From Nephromyces sp. MM_2019 (lineage: Eukaryota; Apicomplexa; Aconoidasida; Nephromycida), in contig JADHZB010001399.1 of NCBI GenBank assembly GCA_015657535.1, positions 108,102 to 123,083 of the forward strand: a stretch of 14,982 nucleotides of DNA, given 5' to 3'. Under the pieces are notes generated by a model, which saw only the letters and a program-made list of their open reading frames with translations, searched no databases and was not told the DNA's origin. The position numbers and the translations under genes are program-made. Positions 6,501-11,872 of this stretch are shown here, piece after piece. How positions within the stretch are numbered: the stretch's first letter is position 1; every line of letters begins with the position of its first letter.

Positions 6501-7673
6501 TGGGGGTATCTGGAGGAGAAGCTGACTCTGTTACGGAGGAGTTAAACGTCCTCTTCCACGATGCCATACCCCACATTAAGAACTTGCCAATTTTTTCTTA
6601 TATGAAAAGTAAGAGCGAAGAAAATCGGATAAAAACGCTGCGTTTTTACGTGGTTGTATCTTCTTTCCATTGAGAAGTTTATTTGTACCTCTCAAGGTTT
6701 TTTTCTACATCCTTTTTTTAGTGTGCGTAAGCACTAAACCTGCAGGTCCCAAGCTTAGAACTTGGCATTTTCATTTTGTGCACGTATATACGTGTGTACG
6801 TGCTTATGTGTGCGTGTTTTTGCTCATTTACGTGGTTGTGTGTGCGCATATATGCAGGTCTGTGTGTCTACCTGTGCGTATGCTTATATTCAAGTATATT
6901 TATATGTATAAGCACATGCTATGCTACCTATCTTCCCTATCTGTACTCAATATCGATGAAAGCTGTTGCAGTTTACACTCTAGTAATAATATAAATGCAG
7001 GTTAATATAGGTTCTCCTTCAACATCCTCATGTGCTAATCTCTTGTTGTACAGTCCCAAGCTCCAGATTTCATGGTGCGGAGCAAGTAACCCCTGCGCGA
7101 CCTCCATCACCTCCCTCTGTAGAGAAAAAATATCTTCCAGTACCCTTTGTGGTAAAGAATGAAGATAAAGAAAAAAAGGGTATTTCTAACCTTGCAGGTC
7201 GCAGTGGCCGCAATTTAGTTAGCAGCAATGAAAATTTCACCACTTCTGGTGGTATAGACCACACATCTTCCCCGATTGCAACCAGCCGCTCACGACCGGC
7301 ATTTCCCTCGCAAAATTCTGATAAAGCTAGAGAAAGCTTTTCATCTTCATTGGACACGCGTAATCTGCAAAGAAATTTTCCTGCATTTGACACTACCCAC
7401 CTTCCAGGCAGAAAAGTAGATTCCCCACCCAATGCATATACTGGAGGGTTAGCGACAACCTCTAGGATTTCAAAGAACTTGCCTGGATGGTTTCCTACAG
7501 ATACTGTAGACCTATCTAAAAAATTCACAAACGTTACCGCATTTTTCAATAAACAGGTGGGTAACGTGCAGAGTCGTGTAACAGAGGTAGTAAGGAAGGG
7601 AATGCAAACACCGTCTTCGTCGCAAGCAGGAAGCGGGGGAGACGAGGATGAGAGCTGGAGAAGATGGGAATAG
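166..7673 (+). CDS. Gene A: large multi-exon gene, 5' end outside window, family not recognised
   Basis: This is the 3' part of a spliced gene. Exons: 166-309, 868-1526, 2208-2580, 3313-3406, 3806-4331, 4645-4717, ~5260-5423, ~5915-6031, 6388 or 6413-6608, 7054-7673. Each clear junction has GT/AG borders and completes a codon: G309+CG868 (GCG), phase 0 at 1526/2208, G2580+AA3313 (GAA), GG3406+G3806 (GGG), phase 0 at 4331/4645, G4717+AC5260 (GAC), A6608+TC7054 (ATC). The visible product is at least 987 residues. It looks largely helical in the first two thirds, with a possible coiled coil in exon 5, serine-rich linkers in exons 5 and 10, and a C-terminus ending DEDESWRRWE. No catalytic motif, signal peptide or membrane span is evident. 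The acidic-tryptophan tail is loosely like peptides that bind coat or adaptor subunits in vesicle traffic, but that is only resemblance. Exon calls from 5260 to 6412 are the least sure. Confidence 0.75.
310..867 (+). other. Gene A intron with TG tract, palindrome and TTCATC-rich pyrimidine block
   Basis: The intron runs from GTAAGA to AATTTCAG. It holds the palindrome at 325-336, a (TG)n run at about 386-406, a TG-rich middle, and a pyrimidine-rich block at about 740-850 with repeated CTTCATC/CTTCTTC words. Short open frames here are low-complexity artefacts rich in Cys, Val and Phe. Confidence 0.65.
325..336. repeat. Palindromic motif GTGTACATACAC (extended GGTG...CACC)
   Basis: This is a 12-bp near-perfect palindrome, with one G on each side pairing with a C to give 14 bp at 324-337. 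It lies 15 bp downstream of the exon 1 donor and matches the copies at 1 and 61. Confidence 0.85.
868..1526 (+). CDS. Gene A, second visible exon
   Basis: The exon starts after AATTTCAG and ends CTGAAG before GTGTGTACG. The frame is open from 870 and reads FSSSLDEDFLELLLQNKSIF, a serine/aspartate-rich loop, then NPQEFEDFLVSLLWILRDFF, a polar linker at about 1190-1330, and helices such as EQDIQRTKELLRLLVVVIRA and LMASLGYALALKMGREELEK. The alternation of leucine-rich helices and loops suits an alpha-solenoid or bundle fold, but I can name no family. It ends in phase 0. An ATG at 939 lies inside the exon and need not be a start, because open frame precedes it and joins exon 1 in phase. Confidence 0.8.
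1628..1675 (+). repeat. Degenerate 24-bp tandem duplication
   Basis: Units 1628-1651 and 1652-1675 share ATAGG-TTGTATA-TGGCTA with a few mismatches. A weaker related copy precedes them at about 1588-1605. Confidence 0.6.
1763..1796 (+). repeat. (TG)n microsatellite, about 17 repeats
   Basis: This is an uninterrupted TG run inside intron 2 of gene A. It follows a short (CT)n stretch at about 1735-1747. Confidence 0.95.
2208..2580 (+). CDS. Gene A, third visible exon
   Basis: Acceptor TCTACAG precedes the exon in phase 0, and donor GTAAGTG follows at 2581. The exon reads EALVFKPTKFAEDSLNP, then a basic/acidic segment (RRSPARASIEVEEESQF), then strongly helical text: HIPAFLSMCLLSESEQVKEA, SFLLIHSFKVQALQATKSAV and LQDILQIFQSELLEVCL. 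The paired hydrophobic helices resemble HEAT/ARM-type or VHS/ENTH-like bundles in general pattern only. There is no specific signature. The exon ends one base into a GAA codon finished at 3313. Confidence 0.8.
2807..3000 (+). repeat. 26-bp minisatellite, six copies
   Basis: The core CATTGCGAGTGTATTGG begins at 2833, 2859, 2885, 2911 and 2937 (exactly 26 bp apart), and again at 2975 after an extra 12 bp of TG-type sequence. The last two copies read CATTACGAG. Units are joined by (TG)n. The 26-bp period shifts the frame each copy, so all three forward frames stay open, which gives false ORFs here. Confidence 0.95.
3264..3275. repeat. Perfect palindrome GTGTATATACAC (CG-extended to 14 bp)
   Basis: This is a perfect inverted repeat, 3263-3276 with the flanking C/G. 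It belongs to the same family as the copies at 1, 61, 325, 5155, 5654 and 5759, and sits near the 3' end of intron 3. Confidence 0.85.
3313..3406 (+). CDS. Gene A, fourth visible exon
   Basis: The exon is bounded by CCATGCAG and donor GTAATC at 3407. With the last base of the previous exon it reads EKLLLQLKPSNSTKKLIFEV and CNFLNDGAAVAG, a helix, polar turn and second helix. The 94-nt exon enters at codon position 2 and leaves two bases (GG) for the next exon. Phase agreement at both ends is the main support. Confidence 0.75.
3407..3805 (+). other. Gene A intron with split GT microsatellite
   Basis: The intron runs from GTAATC to TTTCCTCAG. It is dominated by a (GT)n-T14-(GT)n block at 3471-3549, followed at once by TTGCAG, which looks like a decoy acceptor. 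The remainder is TG-rich with no coding signal. Confidence 0.6.
3471..3549 (+). repeat. Compound microsatellite (GT)18-T14-(GT)15
   Basis: A GT run at 3471-3506 and another at 3520-3549 are separated by a T tract (3506-3519). Such tracts are length-unstable and error-prone in sequencing, so the counts may not be exact. Confidence 0.95.
3806..4331 (+). CDS. Gene A, fifth visible exon: helix plus serine-rich linker
   Basis: Acceptor CCTCAG completes a GGG codon with the previous exon. The exon reads RTFADWRLVYQTKLCLAEEL and then SSYEKLENSLDLAMKSLQ, a long amphipathic helix that could form a coiled coil. An acidic stretch (CEDGQEVFMKEAMIEG) follows. From about 4070 to 4265 it is rich in Ser/Thr, a likely disordered linker with possible phosphorylation sites. 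It closes with EKLLKKWWEDYQPIAQ, a helix with a WW pair. The donor, CAG|GTTTTT, is weak, but the downstream exon is in phase 0 as required. Confidence 0.8.
4332..4644 (+). other. Gene A intron, C/T-rich
   Basis: The intron runs from GTTTTT to GCTATAG. A C-rich pyrimidine block at about 4435-4565 fills the centre, followed by a short TG run before the acceptor. No coding frame is seen. Confidence 0.6.
4645..4717 (+). CDS. Gene A, sixth visible exon (73 nt)
   Basis: The exon continues in phase 0 from the WW-containing helix: ALMNLSFLEDLIYVAAEAIP then SENE. The donor is AAG|GTGAAA at 4718. It ends one base into a codon that becomes GAC with 5260-5261. It is short, and the support is phase agreement at both ends and continued helical character. 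Confidence 0.7.
5013..5024. repeat. Variant palindrome ATGTATATACAT
   Basis: This perfect 12-bp palindrome shares the TGTATATACA core of the family, with the outer G/C replaced by A/T. It lies 131 bp before the next family member in the same intron. Confidence 0.7.
5155..5166. repeat. Perfect palindrome GTGTATATACAC
   Basis: The 12 bases are identical to the copy at 3264, and it is followed by CGG. It lies about 90 bp upstream of the exon 7 acceptor. Confidence 0.85.
5260..5423 (+). CDS. Gene A, seventh visible exon (3' end uncertain)
   Basis: The start after GCTTGCAG gives a GAC codon with the previous exon and reads DDIFISRKTMKMSLLDVRVC then LEQRLSSSCPFLITIERIRE. The frame is open to a TGA at 5451. 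Donors at 5311, 5387 and 5424 (GTGTGT or GTGTGA types) are possible. I prefer 5424 because it leaves phase 0, which fits a start at 5915, and because composition up to about 5420 is unlike the TG-rich introns. An end at 5310 joining a start at 5925 is also in phase. Confidence 0.55.
5654..5665. repeat. Palindromic motif GTGTACATACAC
   Basis: The 12 bases are identical to the copies at 1, 61 and 325, and it is followed by CG. Confidence 0.85.
5759..5770. repeat. Palindromic motif GTGTACTTACAC
   Basis: This is a one-base variant of the family, with arms extended by G/C (5758-5771). It is 105 bp from the previous copy in the same intron. Confidence 0.8.
5915..6031 (+). CDS. Gene A, eighth visible exon (tentative)
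   Basis: After TCTTAAG the frame reads VDSEHEDTLNGSTIPLVRVI then FLELALRELCVVNLSVFCW, an acidic loop followed by a hydrophobic helix, in step with the rest of the protein. It runs in phase 0 to TGG before GTGGGT. The acceptor ending AAG is unusual; TTCAG at 5920-5924 is an alternative that needs one base from the previous exon. An internal GTAATA at 5969 could also be a donor. The peptide quality is the main reason for calling it. Confidence 0.5.
6032..6412 (+). other. Gene A intron or intron-microexon-intron
   Basis: This stretch is T-rich. A strong acceptor (T9 then GCCCAG) ends at 6062. The 35 bases 6063-6097 before GTAACC read RMIVLFGLNSL and leave two bases, exactly what an exon starting at 6388 needs. 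It may therefore be a microexon, but the intron in front would be only 31 nt if exon 8 ends at 6031. Confidence 0.4.
6413..6608 (+). CDS. Gene A, ninth visible exon (start at 6388 or 6413)
   Basis: The frame reads RNFLLFKPLLSEKPLNSQSR, SVTEELNVLFHDAIPHIKNL and PIFSYMK before AAAA|GTAAGAG, a near-consensus donor. Two acceptors are possible: GTTGCAG ending 6387 (needs two bases from upstream, adding VIRKSCTQ) and ACTCAG ending 6412 (phase 0, fits exon 8 ending at 6031). The last base A joins TC at 7054 to give ATC. The exon mixes a polar linker and one likely helix. Confidence 0.7.
6609..7053 (+). other. Gene A last intron
   Basis: The intron runs from GTAAGA to TTGTACAG and is TG-rich with many GTGTGTGC words. 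It contains a different palindrome, CACGTATATACGTG at 6781-6794. The frames open here (up to 111 codons) are Cys/Val/Tyr-rich artefacts of the TG composition. Confidence 0.65.
6780..6803. repeat. Palindrome CACGTATATACGTG with flanking GCACGTA/TACGTGC arms
   Basis: The 14-bp perfect inverted repeat at 6781-6794 shares the GTATATAC core with the intron palindrome family but has CAC/GTG outer bases swapped. A second TACGTGC arm at 6797-6803 can also pair with GCACGTA at 6780-6786. Confidence 0.7.
7054..7673 (+). CDS. Gene A, terminal exon: disordered region and acidic-tryptophan tail
   Basis: Acceptor TTGTACAG supplies TC to complete ATC with the previous exon. The frame then runs 205 codons to TAG at 7671. 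It opens with a proline-rich segment (PARPPSPPSVEKKY), then a long Ser/Asn/Thr-rich region with little predicted structure. Near the end are LPGWFPTDTVDLSKKFTNVT and AFFNKQVGNVQSRVTEVV, a likely amphipathic helix, followed by a Ser/Gly linker and the tail GGDEDESWRRWE. Acidic peptides with spaced tryptophans bind coatomer or clathrin-adaptor subunits in some trafficking proteins; that role here is speculation. The opposite strand is also open for 203 codons, which I read as a shadow. Confidence 0.85.
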
Positions 7674-8200
7674 CTTAGCAAATAGGTTCGGGAAAAGTCG
7701 AATGATTAGGGTGGATTGAGCAAGCCTTTTTTATGGGCTCATGGGTAAGTGATGAATTTAGGCTTACTTCCAGGAGTTTATGGAATGGGCCTTGCATACT
7801 GAATGCCTCTGAAATGTACTGAAATCCCAAGGAATAACTATTTTAGAAACTAAAAACACTGCACCGTAGCAAGCTTCCACCACTGTGATTCATTAGAGCT
7901 TCCACTGTTTTCGACTGCTGCTGTTAGAAAGGAGGATTTCGCTTGAGCGCTTTAGGTTTCAAGAGCCTACCAAGAAATCCAGTACTTGGAGCGTAAAAGA
8001 ATGCTTTCGCTTAGTATTTTAAGAGAACGCTTCATGTTTATTTGTGTCTTTCCTAAGACAAATAAACAATAGGCGAGTATATATTTATATTATTTATAAT
8101 AGATTTTGTTATTACTTTAGATGAATAAAACATCAATCAATTCAGAAATATCATTAATACCTGGAGGTATTTTCCGCGATTGTTGTGTGCTTTGCTTGAC
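7674..8200 (+). other. Probable 3' UTR and downstream flank of gene A
   Basis: No open frame of note is present. The sequence loses the TG bias of the introns and becomes AT-rich at about 8070-8160. AATAAA-type signals occur at 8061-8066 and 8124-8129, so transcript 3' ends could form here, roughly 400-480 nt after the stop. Confidence 0.4.
8036..8067 (+). other. Imperfect hairpin overlapping an AATAAA signal
   Basis: GTTTATTTG-TGTCTT and AAGACAAATAAAC pair around a TCCT loop, 13 pairs with a two-base bulge. The right arm includes AATAAA (8061-8066). It could be an RNA element in 3' end formation, or chance in AT-rich DNA. Confidence 0.5.
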
Positions 8201-8880
8201 GCTCGTTATGAGCCGTATGAGCGCATGAGCGTATTGCTACCCCTTACCCCACTGCTTGAACCAGTGTAGAAACCTCGTGCACTGCTGTGAATATGTGCGC
8301 TTAAGCGTGACTCTGGGCATCAGTTATTGTGTGTGCGCCACAAACTACTGGGAGTACCACGATTTTATGATGGTAAAAAAGGGAGTAACTCTAATTTATA
8401 TGATGGAATTCATGAAAAAAAGGCGTTTCAGCTTCATTTTTTGCTACGAAACTGCCAGTGTTGCAGTGCTTTGCCAGCTCGATGCTTCTATGTTCCGCAA
8501 CCCATTAATCGTGTTTGGATGTGCAAACTCCGGTTCTATTTGTAAGTACGCATGTTTCTCAGGCAACCTGCGCTTTGTGAGTATTTGGAATGAACTTGCT
8601 AGTTTTTTATAAGAATCCTCATGGGTTTATATGCTTTGCTTTGCAAATCTTTTGCCTTGTACATGTTTGTAACATATTTTTATCCTTGGTGGTCTAATCC
8701 CAATATATGCAAGTAAGGGTTTGTTGTGTAGTCCATGGATGCATCAGGGTCTTTTCTATGATGCGTTTATCTGTTTTTTTTTACATGTGTTATCTATTGA
8801 ATAGATAGGATACCTGGCCTTCTTAATTGTGTTCCGGCATGACTTTTCAGTCTGTTGAATGCCTGATCTGTGATACCTAA
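8201..8880 (+). other. No supported gene; small repeats
   Basis: Three TATGAGC(C/G)-like words lie in a row at 8207-8233. A 118-codon open frame (8256-8612) lacks an early ATG, overlaps a second open frame, and has irregular Cys/Met/Phe-rich composition, so I do not call it. Confidence 0.35.
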
Positions 8881-8884
8881 AAAA

Positions 8885-9136
8885 ATGACAGTGTTTGCGG
8901 ACGAGTTAGCAAAAAAGACGATTATTTGGACAGGAGGAGCCCATAAAGCGTCTGCTATGCAGACGGGCAGCAGAAATGGCTAGCTGCAATGCTACACGTG
9001 CTGTAGCAGGAGAGTGGTTAGGAGTGTATTGCATGCTCAAGAGAATGCATTAGGAGCAAATATTTCACTACGTGTAAGTGCTGAACCGGACTATGCACCA
9101 AGAAAGCTGCTCTCACGGAAAAGGAAGACTGGCTAG
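8885..9136 (+). pseudogene. Interrupted reading frame, possible decayed gene fragment
   Basis: An ATG at 8885 opens a frame that reads MTVFADELAKKTIIWTGGAH and stops at TAG 8981-8983. The same frame then continues (VLHAQENALGANISLRVSAE, then APRKLLSRKRKTG) to TAG at 9134-9136. Only one stop interrupts 83 codons. A second frame is open at 8910-9050, so this may simply be chance in balanced-composition DNA. I recognise no family. Confidence 0.2.
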
Positions 9137-9910
9137 AGCGAGCAAGAAACATAATCTGCCAACCAAGCTCAAACTTTGTAGGGCTCGACAGGCACACCGT
9201 TTTCTACACTTTTGATAGGTGAATATCGCATACACTTTGTTTATCTAGCCATTACTTGCTATTTCCGATGAGGGTATCTACGTTAAACCTGGATAGACAC
9301 TCGGAGAGTAACAATGTCCGTTACACTGATATTTTGTGCTAACAATCAAACTTTTAGACCGGGAAATTCCGATTTTCATCCATCCACAGTCTGGTCCAGC
9401 AGGCACGCTTGTGCTTCAATGAGCGCACGAAGGATTTCGGGCATGCGCAGTAGTGAGTGCTGACATTAGCACTTCAGACGCTCTGACAATGGCACCTACC
9501 AGCTGATGCTAAATCAGCTGAACAAGTATGACTTCGAGGATTTCTTCTAGATGAACAAAAAGCAAACTGTAGAAGGCTCGTCCATAGACGTACCTAGAAA
9601 TGCAGTCACGCAAAGCCACGTCGTTGAGTCAACAAGAAACGCTAACGCGGTTGCTATCATATTCACATGAGCGTTTAGGATTCCTTTCTCCTGGTTACAC
9701 TAGATTCGCTGCATTCCGGCCAGGAGACCTCGAAATTAACTTGCATTAAGCTGCGGTTCCATACGCAGCTAGACACTATCAGTCCCCCGGGAGCTTCTGC
9801 TTTCCCCAACTCACTGTGTTTCAACATGAAACTTACAGATATCCTTATCTAGAGAGTGTGCAAGGTTTCACAAGCCATTCTCAGATTCGCTTCCTTCGAG
9901 CGTTTTGGCT
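9137..9910 (+). other. No supported gene
   Basis: Only short frames are present. One 49-codon ATG frame runs 9600-9749 (MQSRKATSLSQQETLTRLLS at its start). Nothing identifies it, and no splice-linked neighbour in matching phase stands out. The composition is balanced and lacks the intron-like TG bias. Confidence 0.35.
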
Positions 9911-10030
9911 CTCTCATGCCACTCAGACTCAGAGCCCACCATCCATCAAGCGTGGCAGCTCTCTCGAGCCGCTCAGAGCTCACGCTCCTTCACGTGTGCT
10001 AGCTTTTTCTCATGCCACTCAGAGCCCTCC
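9911..10030 (+). repeat. Three degenerate copies of a ~48-bp repeat
   Basis: CTCTCATGCCACTCAG at 9911, CTCTCGAGCCGCTCAG at 9961 and TTCTCATGCCACTCAG at 10007 are spaced about 50 and 46 bp. Each is followed by AGAGC- or AGACTC-type sequence and a C-rich stretch. Both forward frames across it stay open, giving Ser/Pro-rich text without an ATG of clear standing. Confidence 0.7.
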
Positions 10031-11305
10031 ACCCTAGGTTTCATTCCCAGGGAGAGCCAGAATACACGTGCTTCACGCTACATCTGCAGAGTATTACAGC
10101 TTCGCAGCTGAGAATGGTTGGATCTTCACATGGTGTCTGGGAGTTGTTGCGCACCCGCGGCTTATATGAACCCTAATTTTGTTCGTGTTTACATATGCAC
10201 ATCCAGGCAGTTGACATCACCCCAGTGTTTCACATGTTAATATTTACTCACTCAGCTACCTATCCACGGGTACGCCACAGGTATTTCAGCTGAAGCTACA
10301 AGCACTCATACAATAGTGATTTCGTTCGCGCAAACTAGTTCTCTATACTTTACTCTGGGAAAAAACCACAGTAGTTGCTGAATCTGCCGAGCCACTACCC
10401 GGCAGTTCAACATAATATCGTGCACTCATGGTGAAGCCCTATGCGTATACGTAGACCGGCAATAATTGTGAGTGAAACTTTAAAGTGCTTTCTTCACGGG
10501 TAAGGTTTTCCCAGTTACATGATGCACTCGTGCGAAAACGACTTTGATATTTTGACTTTCGTTGTCAGAAACCAATTCACCGGTACTCACTTGGCTATCT
10601 CCGCTGTTACTTGGTTTCCATCCGTTAATTTTTTGCATGTCTCCAGTGAGAACATCAGAAATGCTAGTCTGCTGATACTGCCACTACCGGTATTACCTCT
10701 ACTATTTCCTAAGCTCATATAAAGAAACAAAAAATATGTAGAGCTTGTGAGCAAATCCTTTTGTCATTTGCTTCATCTACCTCTCATAAGGGGTCTCTTC
10801 GCGATATTAGCCGAAGGTTTAGCGCATTATTCATCCAAAAGCCTTACGAAGCATTTTTCCGCAGCAGAAAATATTCTGCTTTTGATAAGTCATGAAAAAT
10901 GGGCCATTTGAACAAAATAAATGCTTAGAAGAGCTCACAAGCTTGGGATAAGTGTGAATAAAACCGTTAACGGTAGAAAAGCTTACAAGCATGAGGAACC
11001 TCTAGTTCTTAACCGCACACGAATGCCTAAAGCATTATTTAGCCCCCATTCCTCGCCTCGAATACACTTTGTCCCTCGAGAGCATTCCATTTTATGTTAA
11101 CGCCACTCATGCTCGCATAGAGCACAATCTACTGTATGGATGTGATTGTGGTACAAAACTTAGTGGAAGCAAAAGCATAGCGCAAAGACACCATCAGGAT
11201 TTCCTCTGCTGCCTCAGCTAATAGTACATGTTTTTATGCTTTCATTAAAAATGGATTCGCAACCAGGACCCTCTCGATCACTTAGTGGTACATGTCCATG
11301 GAACC
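10031..11305 (+). other. No supported gene
   Basis: This stretch has balanced composition and frequent stops. The longest ATG frame is 67 codons (10519-10722), hydrophobic at its end and unsupported by splice sites or similarity I know. No repeats, RNA genes or tRNA-like folds are evident. Confidence 0.4.
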
Positions 11306-11309
11306 GAAA

Positions 11310-11830
11310 CTACCAATCCCCTCATCTCTTCCACGGCAAAACAAGCAGGAACATCTCGCTCGCTCTCCACTAAAAACACCCCAACGAGTAACCACTGCAA
11401 AAAATTGAACCTTTCATCAATTTTCCCCTGTCTATAAACAACTAAATCCTTCATCCAATCACTCTTTAAGCTAGTAAACACTTTGTCCAATCACTCTGCA
11501 AGCCACTAAATACTTCATCCATATACCCCCTCTCTGCCTACTGAAAACTTGATCTACTTCCACTCTCTGCAAAAAAATACTAAACCCTGCATCGACTCCC
11601 TTTCTCTGATAACAACAAAACGTTACATCAATTTACCCTCTACCAACAAGAAGTTAACTGCCCAACATTCGCCACTCTAAAAAGCAGACTTATTACTCAC
11701 CCAAGAAAAAAAGCTAACACTACATGTACCTCCCTTAGGAAACTCTCCAGCGCTTCTCTACCCTACCCCACAAATTAGCATAGATGCTTTCATAAAAACA
11801 TAAAATCCTTGATCCTCTCCCCGCTACCCA
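11310..11830 (+). repeat. Eroded tandem array, unit about 31-38 bp
   Basis: Units alternate an A-rich half and a C/T-rich half, approximating ACTAAATCCTTCATCCAATC followed by a CTCTGCAA-type end. Recognisable starts fall near 11369, 11404, 11440, 11474, 11505, 11540, 11578, 11613 and 11647, with weaker ones before and after, including one near 11800. Copies differ by many substitutions and small indels. The array ends about 40 bp before gene B's ATG, so it occupies its promoter and 5' leader. A minus-strand 70-codon frame (11278-11490) is repeat text. Confidence 0.75.
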
Positions 11831-11872
11831 AACTCAAAAGCTCAGGCAGCTCCTCTCTCCAACTTGCCTAGC

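Noticed and set aside
7070..7681. 203-codon minus-strand ORF opposite the last exon of gene A
   Set aside because: It mirrors a plus-strand exon that has a supported splice site, phase and stop. No independent signal supports it.
8256..8612. 118-codon ORF as a gene
   Set aside because: It starts at a non-ATG codon, a second frame is open through the same bases, and the composition is unlike genes A and B. I recognise nothing in it.
11240..11310. tRNA-like T-arm on the minus strand (GGTTGCGAATCC)
   Set aside because: No matching acceptor, anticodon or D arm can be found at proper spacing.
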